From Haplomitrium mnioides (taxonomy: Eukaryota > Marchantiophyta > Haplomitriopsida > Calobryales): a stretch of 64,000 bases of DNA. The position numbers and the translations under genes were made by a program. Below are positions 36,511 through 46,511 of this stretch, in pieces; the first letter of the stretch is position 1, and every line of letters starts with the position of its first letter. The notes below the pieces were generated by a model. The model saw only the letters and a program-made list of their open reading frames with translations, did not search any database and was not told where the DNA came from. The DNA is taken from assembly GCA_049999725.1 (NCBI GenBank), contig JBNGIS010031483.1, positions 1-64,000 on the forward strand, written 5' to 3'.

Positions 36511-37004
36511 TGGTTGATCTTCTTGGGTAGACGTATCTGATTCAACAAATGTCATCTTTTTACCCAAAATACTTCCCATCACACTTGACGTTTTAGGTAT
36601 CCCATCATTCACCTCCTTAGAACAACAATTTGAAACTATCTCAAGTTGTTGGCCAAAAGTAATACTTTTCTGAGAACATGAATTTTTAAATTCTAACATG
36701 TTCTTAACTTTGAAAACTCCAGCCATTGAAAAATAACAATAAAAAAAATTTGAGGAAAATATTTTAACAAATGCTCTCAACTTCTACTAGTATACCTAAA
36801 AGATGTGTTTATGAAGAAAATTTTACAAAATAACAAAATAGTGAAATTGTTGTGAAGGGAATGAAAAAAGAAATCAGAAAGTTGAAAACAAGCAATGCTT
36901 TATATACTAACTTTTTTTTTTTGCACCCGACGAACCTACATGTCAAGAGCTCTGCGAATCATTTTTTTTGTGAGAAAACTTGTTTTTTTGGCGATAAAAC
37001 TTGT

Positions 37005-37430
37005 TCTCATGAGTCCATGCGTGTGTAGACTCCTATGTTCTTGTGTGAGGACCCCTAAATCCATGTGCGCATGGTTTCCAATGTCAATGCGGTTGGACTC
37101 AAGAGTCAAAGCTTGCAACGACTCCTGTATCCTGGCGCGCCAAGACTTGGGAGTCCATACACCCATGAACTCCTCAGACAATGAACCCAATGAGTGTAGG
37201 CACACAAGACTATAGAGTCCATGCGCGCATGAACTCCAAAGTACAAGACCGCTTGGACAGGGAAGTCCATGCTCACATGGACTCTCTAGTCTTTGCGCGC
37301 TTAGACTCCCATGTTGAGGCAGTCATGTACTTCGCAGTCTATGCGCGCATGGACTCCCCATTCCAAGCACATCTACAATCCTTAGCCATTGCGTATCTGG
37401 ACTAGAAAGTCTATGTGTGCATAGACTCTA
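37005..37430. repeat. Palindrome array between divergent T3 and copy C
   Basis: About 15 units. It includes the best-preserved palindromes of the window, AGTCCATGCGCGCATGAACT (37216-37235) and AGTCTATGCGCGCATGGACT (37336-37355), and also GTCCATGTGCGCATGG. The genes on either side run away from it, so any promoters for both lie in or beside it. 36785-37004 and 37430-37550 are AT-rich with nothing else recognised. Confidence 0.9.
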
Positions 37431-37549
37431 ACACATTTTTGGGCTTAGACTATAGGTTGAAACACTTAAAGTTCCTAATAAACTTTTGGAATTTTCTTGT
37501 GTTAAGTCATTGAACGTTAATTTTTTTTTAGTTTTCTCAATACTTGTCT

Positions 37550-40500
37550 AACTTTGTCAATGCTTACCCAAATGCAAAGCAGGTAGAATGAGACTCTATC
37601 AAGTTTGCCATAAGTATCAAACTTTTGAAAGTGAAGCAAGAAGTGCAAATGATGCAACTAGTGCCGCATCCAAGCACGATGACCTTGACATCGACAACAA
37701 TAGATAGACCTTTTGCTGCCAAAAAAAGAAAGGAAGTGGAGCTAATCAAGGCTCCAAAAAAGAAAAAGCAGACCCTTCAAAAGAAGAAACTTGTGCCTCC
37801 ACCACTTGATGAGGAGGAGCCGGTTCCGTCCCAATCTCCAACCAGCTCATCATAAGGCACCACATCATCTTCAACTCCTAGCAACTCAGAGGAGGAAGTA
37901 GAGCCGGAGCCGATTGAGGCTCCGAAATCAAGAGCTAAGAAGACAATGCACAAGGGACTTCAGACCTTTTAAAAGTAAGAACAAATGGATCTTGAGACAG
38001 TGTCTAAGAAAGAAAAAAATAAAATCAGGGAGGCTGCAATCAAGCGGTGCAAAGTTTGAGAGGAAACAATAACAATTCAGTTGGAAAGTCTTAACCTTTT
38101 GAAACCTATAATGGATGACTAAGGGCCATTCCAAATTAGGAGGTTAAATGAAGATTTTGTGGAGCTTGTGGTGCAAAAGATGTGTACAAGTATGTACATA
38201 GTTTCTTTATTGTTTTGGTGGACTTGAAGTGCGAGTTAAAAGATAAGTCAGAATTTGACATCAGAAACTCTAACAAGTATAGATACAAGATTGCATGAGG
38301 CAATCATAGTGCTATTGCAAGGAATCTCTTAATTACCAAATATGGAGCGAAAAACCCTATGTTTTTGCTTTGCAATTACTACGTTTATGTGGGGCTGACA
38401 CCAACAAAAGCCTACATCTTTGCAACTGATGACAATTACAACCAACGATAAAGGTTGGAAATGACATTGATTCAAAAGGTTGAGTATTTACATCATAGAT
38501 ACATGGAGAGTGGTTTTGTGTAATCCAAAAAATTAGAAAGATAATTGGTGTTGGAGACTTTAGAGATCAAGCCAAAGTCCACTTTTGAGAATACTCTCAC
38601 ATCTCAAAACAATTGGTTTTAGCTAGCGTTCTAAAGTGGAGAGCTCTAGGATTTACAACAGAGCATATTTACTATGTGGGAGAAAAATTAGATGAAGGGC
38701 CAGAAGTTTAAGGCTAAAGGATCTTTGAGAATAGAGGACATGAAGTGGACACGGTGGAGGTCCCTTCAAGGTCTTTCTGACAAAATCAAAATTTCTACTT
38801 TGAAATGGGTGGAAGTCGGAGAGCTTTCAATTGAAGGAATATCTCACAAACTTGAGAGATATAAAGTTTTGGCAGTGATGGTAAAATCTTTTTGCTCTGA
38901 ATCGTATTGCAACTCATAGGAGGAAGCAAGAATGGAGTATCCTATCCACACCAAGGAGTTGAAGATGTCTTCATTTTACTCAAGCTTTGAGAAATTGTTG
39001 GTAAGTTTTTTTACCATTCTTCAATTTTGTTTCTAAAGTTGTATTGAATTTTTTGTAAAGATTGTGAAGTCCAAGCTCGCTTGGACTTGAGAGCCCATGG
39101 GAGAATGGACTTGAGATTGTGTGTACGTAAGGACTGTTGAGTCAATGTGCGCATGGACTTGAGAGTTCTGTGTGAGTAAGGACTCGTGAGTCTATGCAAA
39201 CTTGGACTCTCAAGTCTATGCTTGTATGGACTTGAGGGTCCTTGCTCTAATGGAATCTCAAGTCCACGCGCACATGGACTCAAGAGTCTTTGTGGGCACA
39301 AACTTCCAAGTCCTTGCTCACATAGACTCTCAAGTCCATGCTTGTAAGGACTCACGAGTCCATGCTTGTATGCTCTTCTTATTTAAAGTCAAGGCATGCG
39401 TTTTTGTTTTTTCCTTTGATTTTTTCCTTTAGGCTCTGTATAGGGGGACAAAACGTTCAAATAGCAGCTTGCCAAAAAATTGACGGTCACTACAAAAGAG
39501 CAAAAGAGATCATGGGTCAAAGAAGCCCCGAAAGATCAAGACCAAGCCCACTTACTTGTATCCTACTTTCATGCTTTTTTGTTCCGTTTCCAAAAAGCCA
39601 GAGAGTGGAAGGCAAGGCAACAAAATGAAGCTGCTGCCCCTCCAATTGAAAGAAGGCTTCAAGAGCAAGACAAAGACTTAATATCCTATGTTGATGGACT
39701 CAACGTGGCATTTTATCAAGTCCACAGGGAGGCAAATGCTCGACAATTGAAGACATTAGTAAAACCCAAATGTTTTACTTTGGCGATTGCTGATATTCCT
39801 TGAGATTTTAACCAAAAAGAATGCAAGCATGAGGATTTTGAACCCTTCACACCAAGGATGACATTTTCGATATAGTTTCTTCTTTTGCGGCCACTACAAC
39901 TTCCAATTTTTGGTCTTTTGTAATAATCCATCCTTCTCAACAATTTGGCATTGTCAAGGATGCTCTTTTGGAGATTTGTTGTGCCATTGATCATGACATC
40001 TGGTAAGTTCTATTTTGATTTTTTCATATTTTAGTTTATCTTGTTTAAATTTTCTTTACTTTCCATTGTTTGATTTGTTTGTTTTTATTACTACATGGAC
40101 AAAAGCAATGTTCATCTTTTGAGTGGTCCTAGAATCGCTCATGCTCACAAGTATTGGACTATGGGCTTCTAAACCAATGAGGGCAAGCAAAGCATGAAGC
40201 TCTTCAACCTGCAAGCTGATGATGCCACCGGTCTTCCTCAAAAAATTATGCGGAGTATTTTCAGCTGCCCACCTATGTTGACCAAGCTTAAACATCCAGA
40301 AGATGATGCTCATATGAATGTGTACCAAAAGCCTCAGGCTTTTTACAACTTTTTCATTGACCATTTGTCAACAGAGCAAGATTGGATCTTATATCTTTGC
40401 TCTAGGTCTAGTACAAGCCTTGTTTGTGCTCTGAAATTGATGCAAAGTTGCATCGCCATGGAGTTTGATGGACGTTAGTATATCTTTATTCTCTAGAGAG

Positions 40501-40750
40501 TTTTGACGGTAGCTTCTTTGCCATTTGATGTGACAGAATCGTAGATAGTATATGCATACCACAAGGAGCTTGTTCCTTTTGGTACTGTAGGTACATATGA
40601 TGATTATGTTGTAATTTTTTGGAATTGGAAAGTCTTGGCAGGATTCTCTAGTGGCTACAGATGCCAAAACTTCACTTCCAATTGATTTAGATGAGACCAT
40701 TTCTCTTGGAGAGGATAAAGCTAAAGTTGTAGCATCAGACTTATGTATTT
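37550..40750 (+). pseudogene. ParB/methyltransferase-like gene, copy C (most complete)
   Basis: Rightward with three exons: ~37550-39000, 39433-40002, ~40098-40750. The N-terminal part has a basic cluster (KKRKEVELIKAPKKKKQTLQ), an acidic stretch and KNKIREAAIKRC. A ParB/sulfiredoxin-like segment lies at 38280-38510 (YRYKIA, GNHSAIARNLL, YVYVGLTPTKAYIFATDDN). Next comes KGQKFKAKGSLRIEDMKW and EKLL at the donor. Exon 2 has DGLNVAFYQVHREANARQLK, then AIADIP before a stop at ~39800, where the copy at 52.1 kb reads VDILYGYN; this is my DPPY-like motif IV candidate. Exon 3 has FYNFFIDHLSTEQDWILYLC followed by SRSSTSL and VCALKLMQSCIAMEFD, resembling the motif I/II end of beta-class N4/N6 methyltransferases with two glycines lost. 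Order IV before I fits the beta class. Multiple stops and frameshifts. Confidence 0.5.
39001..39432 (+). repeat. Intron 1 of copy C with a 24-bp palindrome array
   Basis: Donor GTAAGT at 39001 directly after TTTGAGAAATTGTTG, acceptor TTTTTTCCTTTAG ending 39432 after a good pyrimidine tract, length 432. From 39062 to 39375 it holds about 13 units of ~24 bp, for example AGTCCACGCGCACATGGACT and AGTCAATGTGCGCATGGACT. The intron separates the ParB-like part from the methyltransferase-like part. Confidence 0.8.
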
Positions 40751-40904
40751 TTTGAAAATAACAAAGTATTTCTTACAAAATATTTTGTGATTGGTTTTTA
40801 TTCTTGTTGTATTTCAGATAGAATTTATTCAAAATTTTCTTAGCAATCTATTTTATTTCGTAAAATGATTTTTGAACAAAGCCTATTGTTTTTGTAAAAA
40901 TTAG

Positions 40905-41310
40905 CAATGAAGTCTATGCTGACATGGAAGTTCCCTTTCGACATATTTGAGTTTTTGTATAGGTTTTCTTCAATTGTAAGTTTCAGCAATCCCTACACCC
41001 AAGAGCTTGGCAGTACCCGCACGTTTGGGCTTGAGCAGTCTATGCAAGTATGGTTTGTAGTAGTTCATGCACACATAAGCTTTAGCAAACCAACTGTGTC
41101 TGTGCTTTAGCTGTCTATGCACACATGGGATTTAATGTTCCATGTGCGTATTGGCTTCAACAATCTATTCACACAAGGGCTTCATCAATCAAATTGCGCA
41201 TATACATTAGAGTTCTAGTTCAAAGTTCTTGAATGCAAGAACTTAAGCATTCCACGCGCGCATGAGCTTAAATATTCCAGACTACGGTTCAAAGTCTCTA
41301 TGCGACTAAG
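40905..41310. repeat. Palindrome array downstream of copy C
   Basis: Units of ~32-40 bp with GGGCTT(T/C)AGCA alternating with TCTATGCACACATGGG, TCCATGTGCGTATTGG or TCCACGCGCGCATGAG. The framework differs from the 24-bp arrays. The flanks (40760-40900, 41315-41640) are AT-rich and gene-free. Confidence 0.75.
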
Positions 41311-41644
41311 CGTCTTTTTTTGATTGAATATGTTTTTGATAAGATTTGAATGTTTTGATCAATTTTTGAAATTAAAAAATCATTGCTAAACTTGAAAATA
41401 TTTCACAACAATTTTCTTGTAAGTTTAGTATATATTCTGTTTGATGATGCTCATCTTTTTTAAAGAAGAAACTATGAAAGAAATTTTGCTGAAATTCTCA
41501 TAAAAAGATTTTTTAAATACAATCAATACATGAAATAAGCAATTTGGATGTAACAAATTACATTTGTTTTGCAAAAAAATATTACTAGCATCAGATTGGT
41601 TTTTTTTATTGCTAAAATTTGAAAATTGGTTTTTGCGAATGCCT

Positions 41645-41692
41645 AATGAAACATGAACTCAGTAGCAGTTCTTGGTTCAAAGTAGCATATAT
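41645..41692 (-). repeat. Recurrent GAGTTC-type motif, copy 4 (candidate right end)
   Basis: On the minus strand it reads TGCTACTTTGAACCAAGAAC then TGCTACTGAGTTCATG and TTTCATT, closest to the copies at 1137 and 28461. It lies past the 3' end of the rightward copy C and points back towards it. Confidence 0.55.
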
Positions 41693-41699
41693 TTTTATA

Positions 41700-42045
41700 G
41701 TCCAAGTGCTAAGAGTCTTTACTTTAGGCTCATGTGGACTACAAAGAGTCCATGCACGTATGAACTTTGAAGAATCCAAACATCGTATCTTTGAAGAGTT
41801 CATATGTGCATGGACTCTTCAAAGTCGATGTGTGTTTGGACTATTGGTAGTTCAAATGCATAGAGACTCAGGTGGTCCATAGGTACGTGAACTTCGAAGA
41901 GTCCCTACGCATTTGGACTCTTCATTCCTTACGCAAGGAGTCTAAAGAGTCCATCCGCGTATGGACTCTTCAAAGTTTAGGTGCTTGGACTCTTTGAAGT
42001 CTATGCATACACAAGCTCTATGTAGTCTATGTGCGCATGTTATTA
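41700..42045. repeat. Palindrome array at the 3' edge of copy D
   Basis: Units such as GAGTCCATGCACGTATGAACT, GAGTCCATCCGCGTATGGACT and AGTCTATGTGCGCATG, spaced 24-35 bp. On the minus strand it follows the donor-like GTAGGT of copy D, so it holds that gene's intron position, although the downstream exons are missing. Confidence 0.75.
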
Positions 42046-42089
42046 GTGGTTGGAAGAAAATGATTTCAAATGGAAAAAAAAAGACCTAC

Positions 42090-43560
42090 CAACAATTTCT
42101 CAAAACTCGAATAGAAGGAGAACACTTTTTATTCCTCTATGTGGATGGGATAATCTATCTTTGCCTCCTCCTAAATCACACAACACACCTCTGAATAAAA
42201 AGATTTAACCATTACCACCAAAACTTTGTGTCTCTCTAGTTCTCGAGAAATCTTCTGAATCGAAAGTTGTATGATCTCCACTCTCTTCAAAACGGAAATT
42301 TTGATTTCATCATGAAGACATTAAAAGAGACCTCCAATGCGTCCAATTCATGTCCTCTATTCTCAAAGAACCTTTGGCTTTAGGCTTTTGACCTTTCACC
42401 AAGTTCTTCTCCCACATTCCAAAAGTAACATGTTACAGTTCCCTTAACTCTTAACTACAGAAGGCCAATTGAAACCAATTATCTTGACAAGTCACAATCT
42501 TCTCAAAGAAGGACTTTGGTTTTATTTCCAAAGTCTGCATGCAAAACCAACTCGCACTTTAACTTTTGGGATGAAATCATCACGCTTTCTATAAACCTAT
42601 GATGCCAATAGTCAATCTTCTTAATGAAGGTCATCTCCAACTGGCATTGCTGGTCATAGTTGCCATCTATTGCAAAAATTCATGCTTCTGTAGATGTAAG
42701 CCCAACATAAACATTACACCTACATATACATAACAATTACAAAGCAATAACATTGGATTTTTTTTCTCTATGCTTTGTGATCAAAAGTTGTCTTGCAGCA
42801 TCAATCTGATTGCCTCCAACAATCTTGTAATGGTACTTGTGAGGGTTTCTAATGTTAAACTATAACTTATTGTTTAACCCACACTTAGGTCCGCAACCAC
42901 TATGAAGAATGAGTGGGCATACTTGTTGGCAAACATCCTCTATGCAAGTAGCTCCACAAAGTCCTCGTTCAATTGCTATATCTAGAAAAGCCCTCCATTC
43001 CATGCTTCAGCAGATTAAGGTTCTCTAATTGAATAGCTATTTTTCTTTCACAAACCATGTAGCATTGGATAGCAGATTTGCAAATTTTATTCTTATCTTT
43101 CTCACAAACAATCTCATGATCAACTTCTTCCCTCTCATGAAATGTTCTTAGGCCCTTGTATACTTGTTGCTTTGATCTTGAAGTTGGTTATTGTTGTACA
43201 AGCTTGGCTTCAACCTCTTCTTCAGAGCTACTTGAAGAGGAAAAAGAGGAAGGTTGTGAAAGAGAATTTAGTGAAAATGGTGACGAGACCGACTCTAAAC
43301 AAACTAATTGTGCTTACTTTGGTTTCTTCTTCTCCAAAGCCATTTTTTTCTTTGTTGAGCATTCTAATGGCTCGAATGTTTTTTTGTTTGAGTTGACGGT
43401 CAACTAGTTGCTCCGATTGCAAGTGTTGCTATATTGGGATGAGAAACGCACTGAGCTAGACTCAACCTAGGTTTAATCTTCAAAAGCTTTTGATTAACAC
43501 AAATTTGATGAAGTTTCTTTTAGACCATTTTGCATCTTAGTATGCATTGACAAAATCAAA
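42090..43560 (-). pseudogene. ParB/methyltransferase-like gene, copy D (5' part only)
   Basis: Leftward. The N-terminal part has QLVDRQLKQKNI- and SLAQCVSHPN-like frames matching copies A and E. There is a Ser/Glu-rich stretch on one frame (SSSSSEEEVE), then HEIVCEKDKNKICKSAIQCY and KIAIQLENLNLLK, aligned with KNKIREAAIKRC...IQLESLNLLK of copy C. The ParB-like region is decayed (HYKIVGGNQIDAARQLLITK; YVGLTSTEA; FAIDGNYDQQ). The final segment, IDYPIHIEE then FYSSFEKLL, ends at 42095 with the donor-like GTAGGT. No methyltransferase-side exon follows. The copy lies head-to-head with transposase copy T2 (44.8-49.3 kb). Confidence 0.5.
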
Positions 43561-43669
43561 TAGAAATTGCAAAAGCTGAAACATAAAAAAGTGTTAGAAT
43601 AAAAAACTTTAAATTAAAAAAGACAATTCCAAACCAAACATATTTGACTAAATTAAAGTGAGCTAATGT

Positions 43670-44070
43670 GCACATGAACTCTCAAGTCTAAGTGCTCTTG
43701 GACAAAGGACTCCAACTGCGTATGGACTCGTAAGTCTAGGTGTGTAGAGATAATCGAGCCTAAGCACGTACACGCTAGTGAGTCCATGTAGGCATAGACT
43801 CTTGATTTAATGGGTGCATGGACTTTTTAGTCCCTATGCACCTGAATTCACTAGTCTAATTGTAAAAGGACTTGTGAGTCCATACCCACATAGAGTCACG
43901 AGTCCAATCACTTGTAGAGTCCTGAGTATATGCAAGCATACTTTTGCGAGTATATGTGAGCAAAACTCGATAATCCCTACGAGCAAGGACTCGAGAGTCT
44001 ATGCGATCATTGACTCTCGAGTCTATGTAGGCATGGACTCTCGAGTGTATGCTATATGGAGTCTTGACAA
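43670..44070. repeat. Palindrome array between divergent copy D and T2
   Basis: About 14 units at ~24 bp, such as AAGTCTAAGTGCTCTTGGACA, GAGTCTATGTAGGCATGGACT and GAGTCCATGTAGGCATAGACT. The period is visible as an eight-residue periodic translation (DSRVYAII DSRVYVGM DSRVYAIW) in one frame. Confidence 0.8.
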
Positions 44071-44074
44071 AAAA

Positions 44075-44844
44075 AAATTGGAGCTAAGAGTTTTTCCTTC
44101 CCATCTTTACAAGCTTTATATAATGTGAGTAAGTATATTAAATTCATTTTGTTGAAGAAAAACTTCTTTGGAGAGGGTTTGTAGAGATAGATTCCATCAT
44201 CTAACTGCACAAGAAGCCCACTGTGAGCTGTGTGCCCTTCCTAAATCATAAAAATTTGGACCAAATGACCCACATTGAACTTTTCATCTTTGACTTGGAA
44301 AATGAATAGACAATGCTTAATGTCCATTATAGATATCTCTACAACAAACTAGCCATTCATTGGCTAATTGTATCGGGTCAAGTTGCTTCAAAACATCAGC
44401 ATATTGATAGGGCTTAAGTTGTGTCAGTTTTGGAGTGATTGCTTGTAGCGATATTTTCCGAGCTACAAAAATGGATAAAGAGCTTGACTTTGAAAATGAA
44501 AGAGAAAAGGTGATATAAAACAAAATGGCAAAATAAATCTAATTGATAAAAAATGTCAAAAATAGCCACGAGAGAAAAGCTCAATCTCGTAGCTACGTTC
44601 CTGAAAATGGAAAGAGACTTTCCATTGTCATTTTTTTATACTTGAAATTCAAAAAAGTTTATAAAGCAAAGCTTGCTTTCATCTTTCTAGTTTCTTTTGT
44701 CCTTTTACTTCAAAAAATTTACACTATTTTGTCGTATTGTAAATTTTTTTTCCAAAAGACCACATTTTTTTGGATATCATTATGTACTACTAGGATTATC
44801 TACTTTAGTCATTTATGGAATTTTATGTTTTTTTATTTGTATTT
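44075..44844. other. Gene-free 5' flank of T2
   Basis: No coding frame is supported. By position it may hold the transposase promoter. No distinctive element was recognised. Confidence 0.3.
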
Positions 44845-45039
44845 TTAAATAGCAAGAGTGTCAAGAAGGAAGAAGCGATTAGAATTTCAAGATTCTTGCG
44901 CTAATGAATGACAACAATTCGAGAGAATTTCAAATTGTGAGTCTTAGAAGGGAAGCGTTGGTGAACCAAAAGCATCGAGTGTGATAGTTAGCATTTTGGG
45001 AAAAAAAACATGCCACTTGTTGAATAAGATATGTCAATA

Positions 45040-45145
45040 GATGAAAACCGTGAGAGTGAATCCTATGTGGGCATAGAATCAAGGGCTGAACCCTATGTGC
45101 GCATATCCAAGACTAAACCTAATACGCATATAGGATATAACTTAC
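45040..45145 (+). repeat. Exonic palindrome array encoding a ten-residue repeat, T2
   Basis: About three to four units of 30 bp with CCTATGTGGGCATAG, CCTATGTGCGCATA and ACGCATATAGG. They are in frame as SESYVGIESR, AEPYVRISKT, KPNTHIGYNL, homologous to the T3 decapeptide array. Confidence 0.8.
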
Positions 45146-46511
45146 CTATCAAGCAATCGAAGTTAATTCCTTCTAAAGATTTTCAAAACACCAAAACCAA
45201 CACGTGTGTAGGGTTGGATACTCTAACCAAAATTCATTTCAACAGAACTAGAACTTATCCTTTGGGATTCAAGAACAACAAAGATCTTATGAAGAAAAAT
45301 AGTTGGCATTCAAGTCACAATCATCAGAACATTGTGGAGGTGCTTTAGTCAACAATCGATAAAAATGATGAAGTCCAAGATCCAAATATCTTTGTTCAAA
45401 ACACTAAAAACACAAAATTAGATGATTGCTTCAGTTTTGATTGTGATATTCTATCACTGTTGGCAACATTTAATCGACAAGTGAAATCTACATAAGTTGG
45501 ACTTCAAACCAAGAATGCAAGGTCCTCTGAAAATGAAAAAAGACTTGGAAAATTGTCAGATGAGAATTTATGCAATGATTCAAGTACTGAATCTCATTCA
45601 CAAAGTATTTTGGAGTTATTGCCAAGAGCTCTGATTTTTCAAGAAAAGACATTTTTTTTATGCTCAAGATTTTGCTAAAGATTCTTCTTTGACTTGGCTA
45701 AGCTCTCCTACAACTCAAACTTATTTGCCTAGAATGGAAAAGAATTTCTAGAGAACATAAAATATTTCCGATAATGCACAAGATCTTGAAGATAATGGCT
45801 TGTCTCTAATGGCTGGATTCGCATGTGGACCCAATCAATCGACCAAACATAAGAGTATTTATCTAAGCGTAAACCCAAACATGTAAATCCTTTATCAGAG
45901 AATTCATTGACAAAAGTCCATTATGACAATAGTTTCATAAAGAAAAAATTTGATTTAATATCAACTTTGAAATTGAGGAGAATTTTATATTGCCAAATTA
46001 ACTTTTTGTTGTTGTGCAAGATAGATTTCTCAAGAGCTATAAGAGAAATATACTTTCAGCTAAGCATGAAGAATCAAGATCTTACGTTGTAGTGGATAAT
46101 ACGAAGAAAAGATTCCAACCTTGACAATCAATTTACTCTACTTGGCAATGTTATTATATCTAGAAGAGCCTAGAGGCACAGTCTTTTGGAAATACAAAAT
46201 TATCTATTAGAAGAGTATTCATGAGTGAGTGGATGGACAATTTTTTTCAAGGACTCTAAAAGAGAATGCTGACTCATGAAGTTTATAATTTGTCAAATAA
46301 TTTTGCCAAATGGAAAGTTTATGACTACTATACAACTTATTTGAAAGAGAAGTATCATGATTGCATTCTAAGTTTCCTTGGCTTTACAAAATATTGGAGA
46401 ACGTTTTCTTTTCAAATATCAAAATTCCACAGTGCAATAGATTTGTTGTTTGTGAAATGTGCAAAAAAATTAAGTCAAAGCAGCAGAATTCCATTTTGGA
46501 GTTCGATAAAG

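Larger units (their letters stand above)
32405..36780 (-). pseudogene. DDE transposase-like gene, copy T3
   Basis: Leftward. N-terminal exon 36780 to 35130: from the ATG-led MAGVFKVKNMLEFKN, SSVMGSILGKKMTFVE, the exonic ten-residue repeat, then RHCERMPTHKVYNLLNDF, NYYTTYLKEKDPSC and FPNVKIPKHNRF with a following C-x2-C (CETC). Intron 35129-34260. The second exon has a position equivalent to IDGMDQ that reads INGMDQ (~34120), then LPPTLYLQLNNMT with GNKN (~33890), VGHTYDQIDQMFNRF (~33770), a late segment DITFNQQFKFKLSDSKAK, and a C-terminal part near 32420-32650. The order D...LDN-x-ENK...GHTH-x-DIDQ is what I know from DUF7869-type proteins. Here both candidate catalytic Asp positions are Asn. 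A 400-N gap and several stops also interrupt it. The family name is my best match, not a search result. Confidence 0.6.

Noticed and set aside
39062-39375. CRISPR-like appearance of 24-bp palindromic units
   Set aside because: Units are degenerate, almost directly adjacent, and have no unique spacers of constant length. The context is a eukaryotic intron and there are no Cas genes.
43814-44128. Open frame with DSRVYxxx repeats
   Set aside because: The eight-residue period is a direct translation of the 24-bp palindrome array. Nearby arrays have stops in the same frame.
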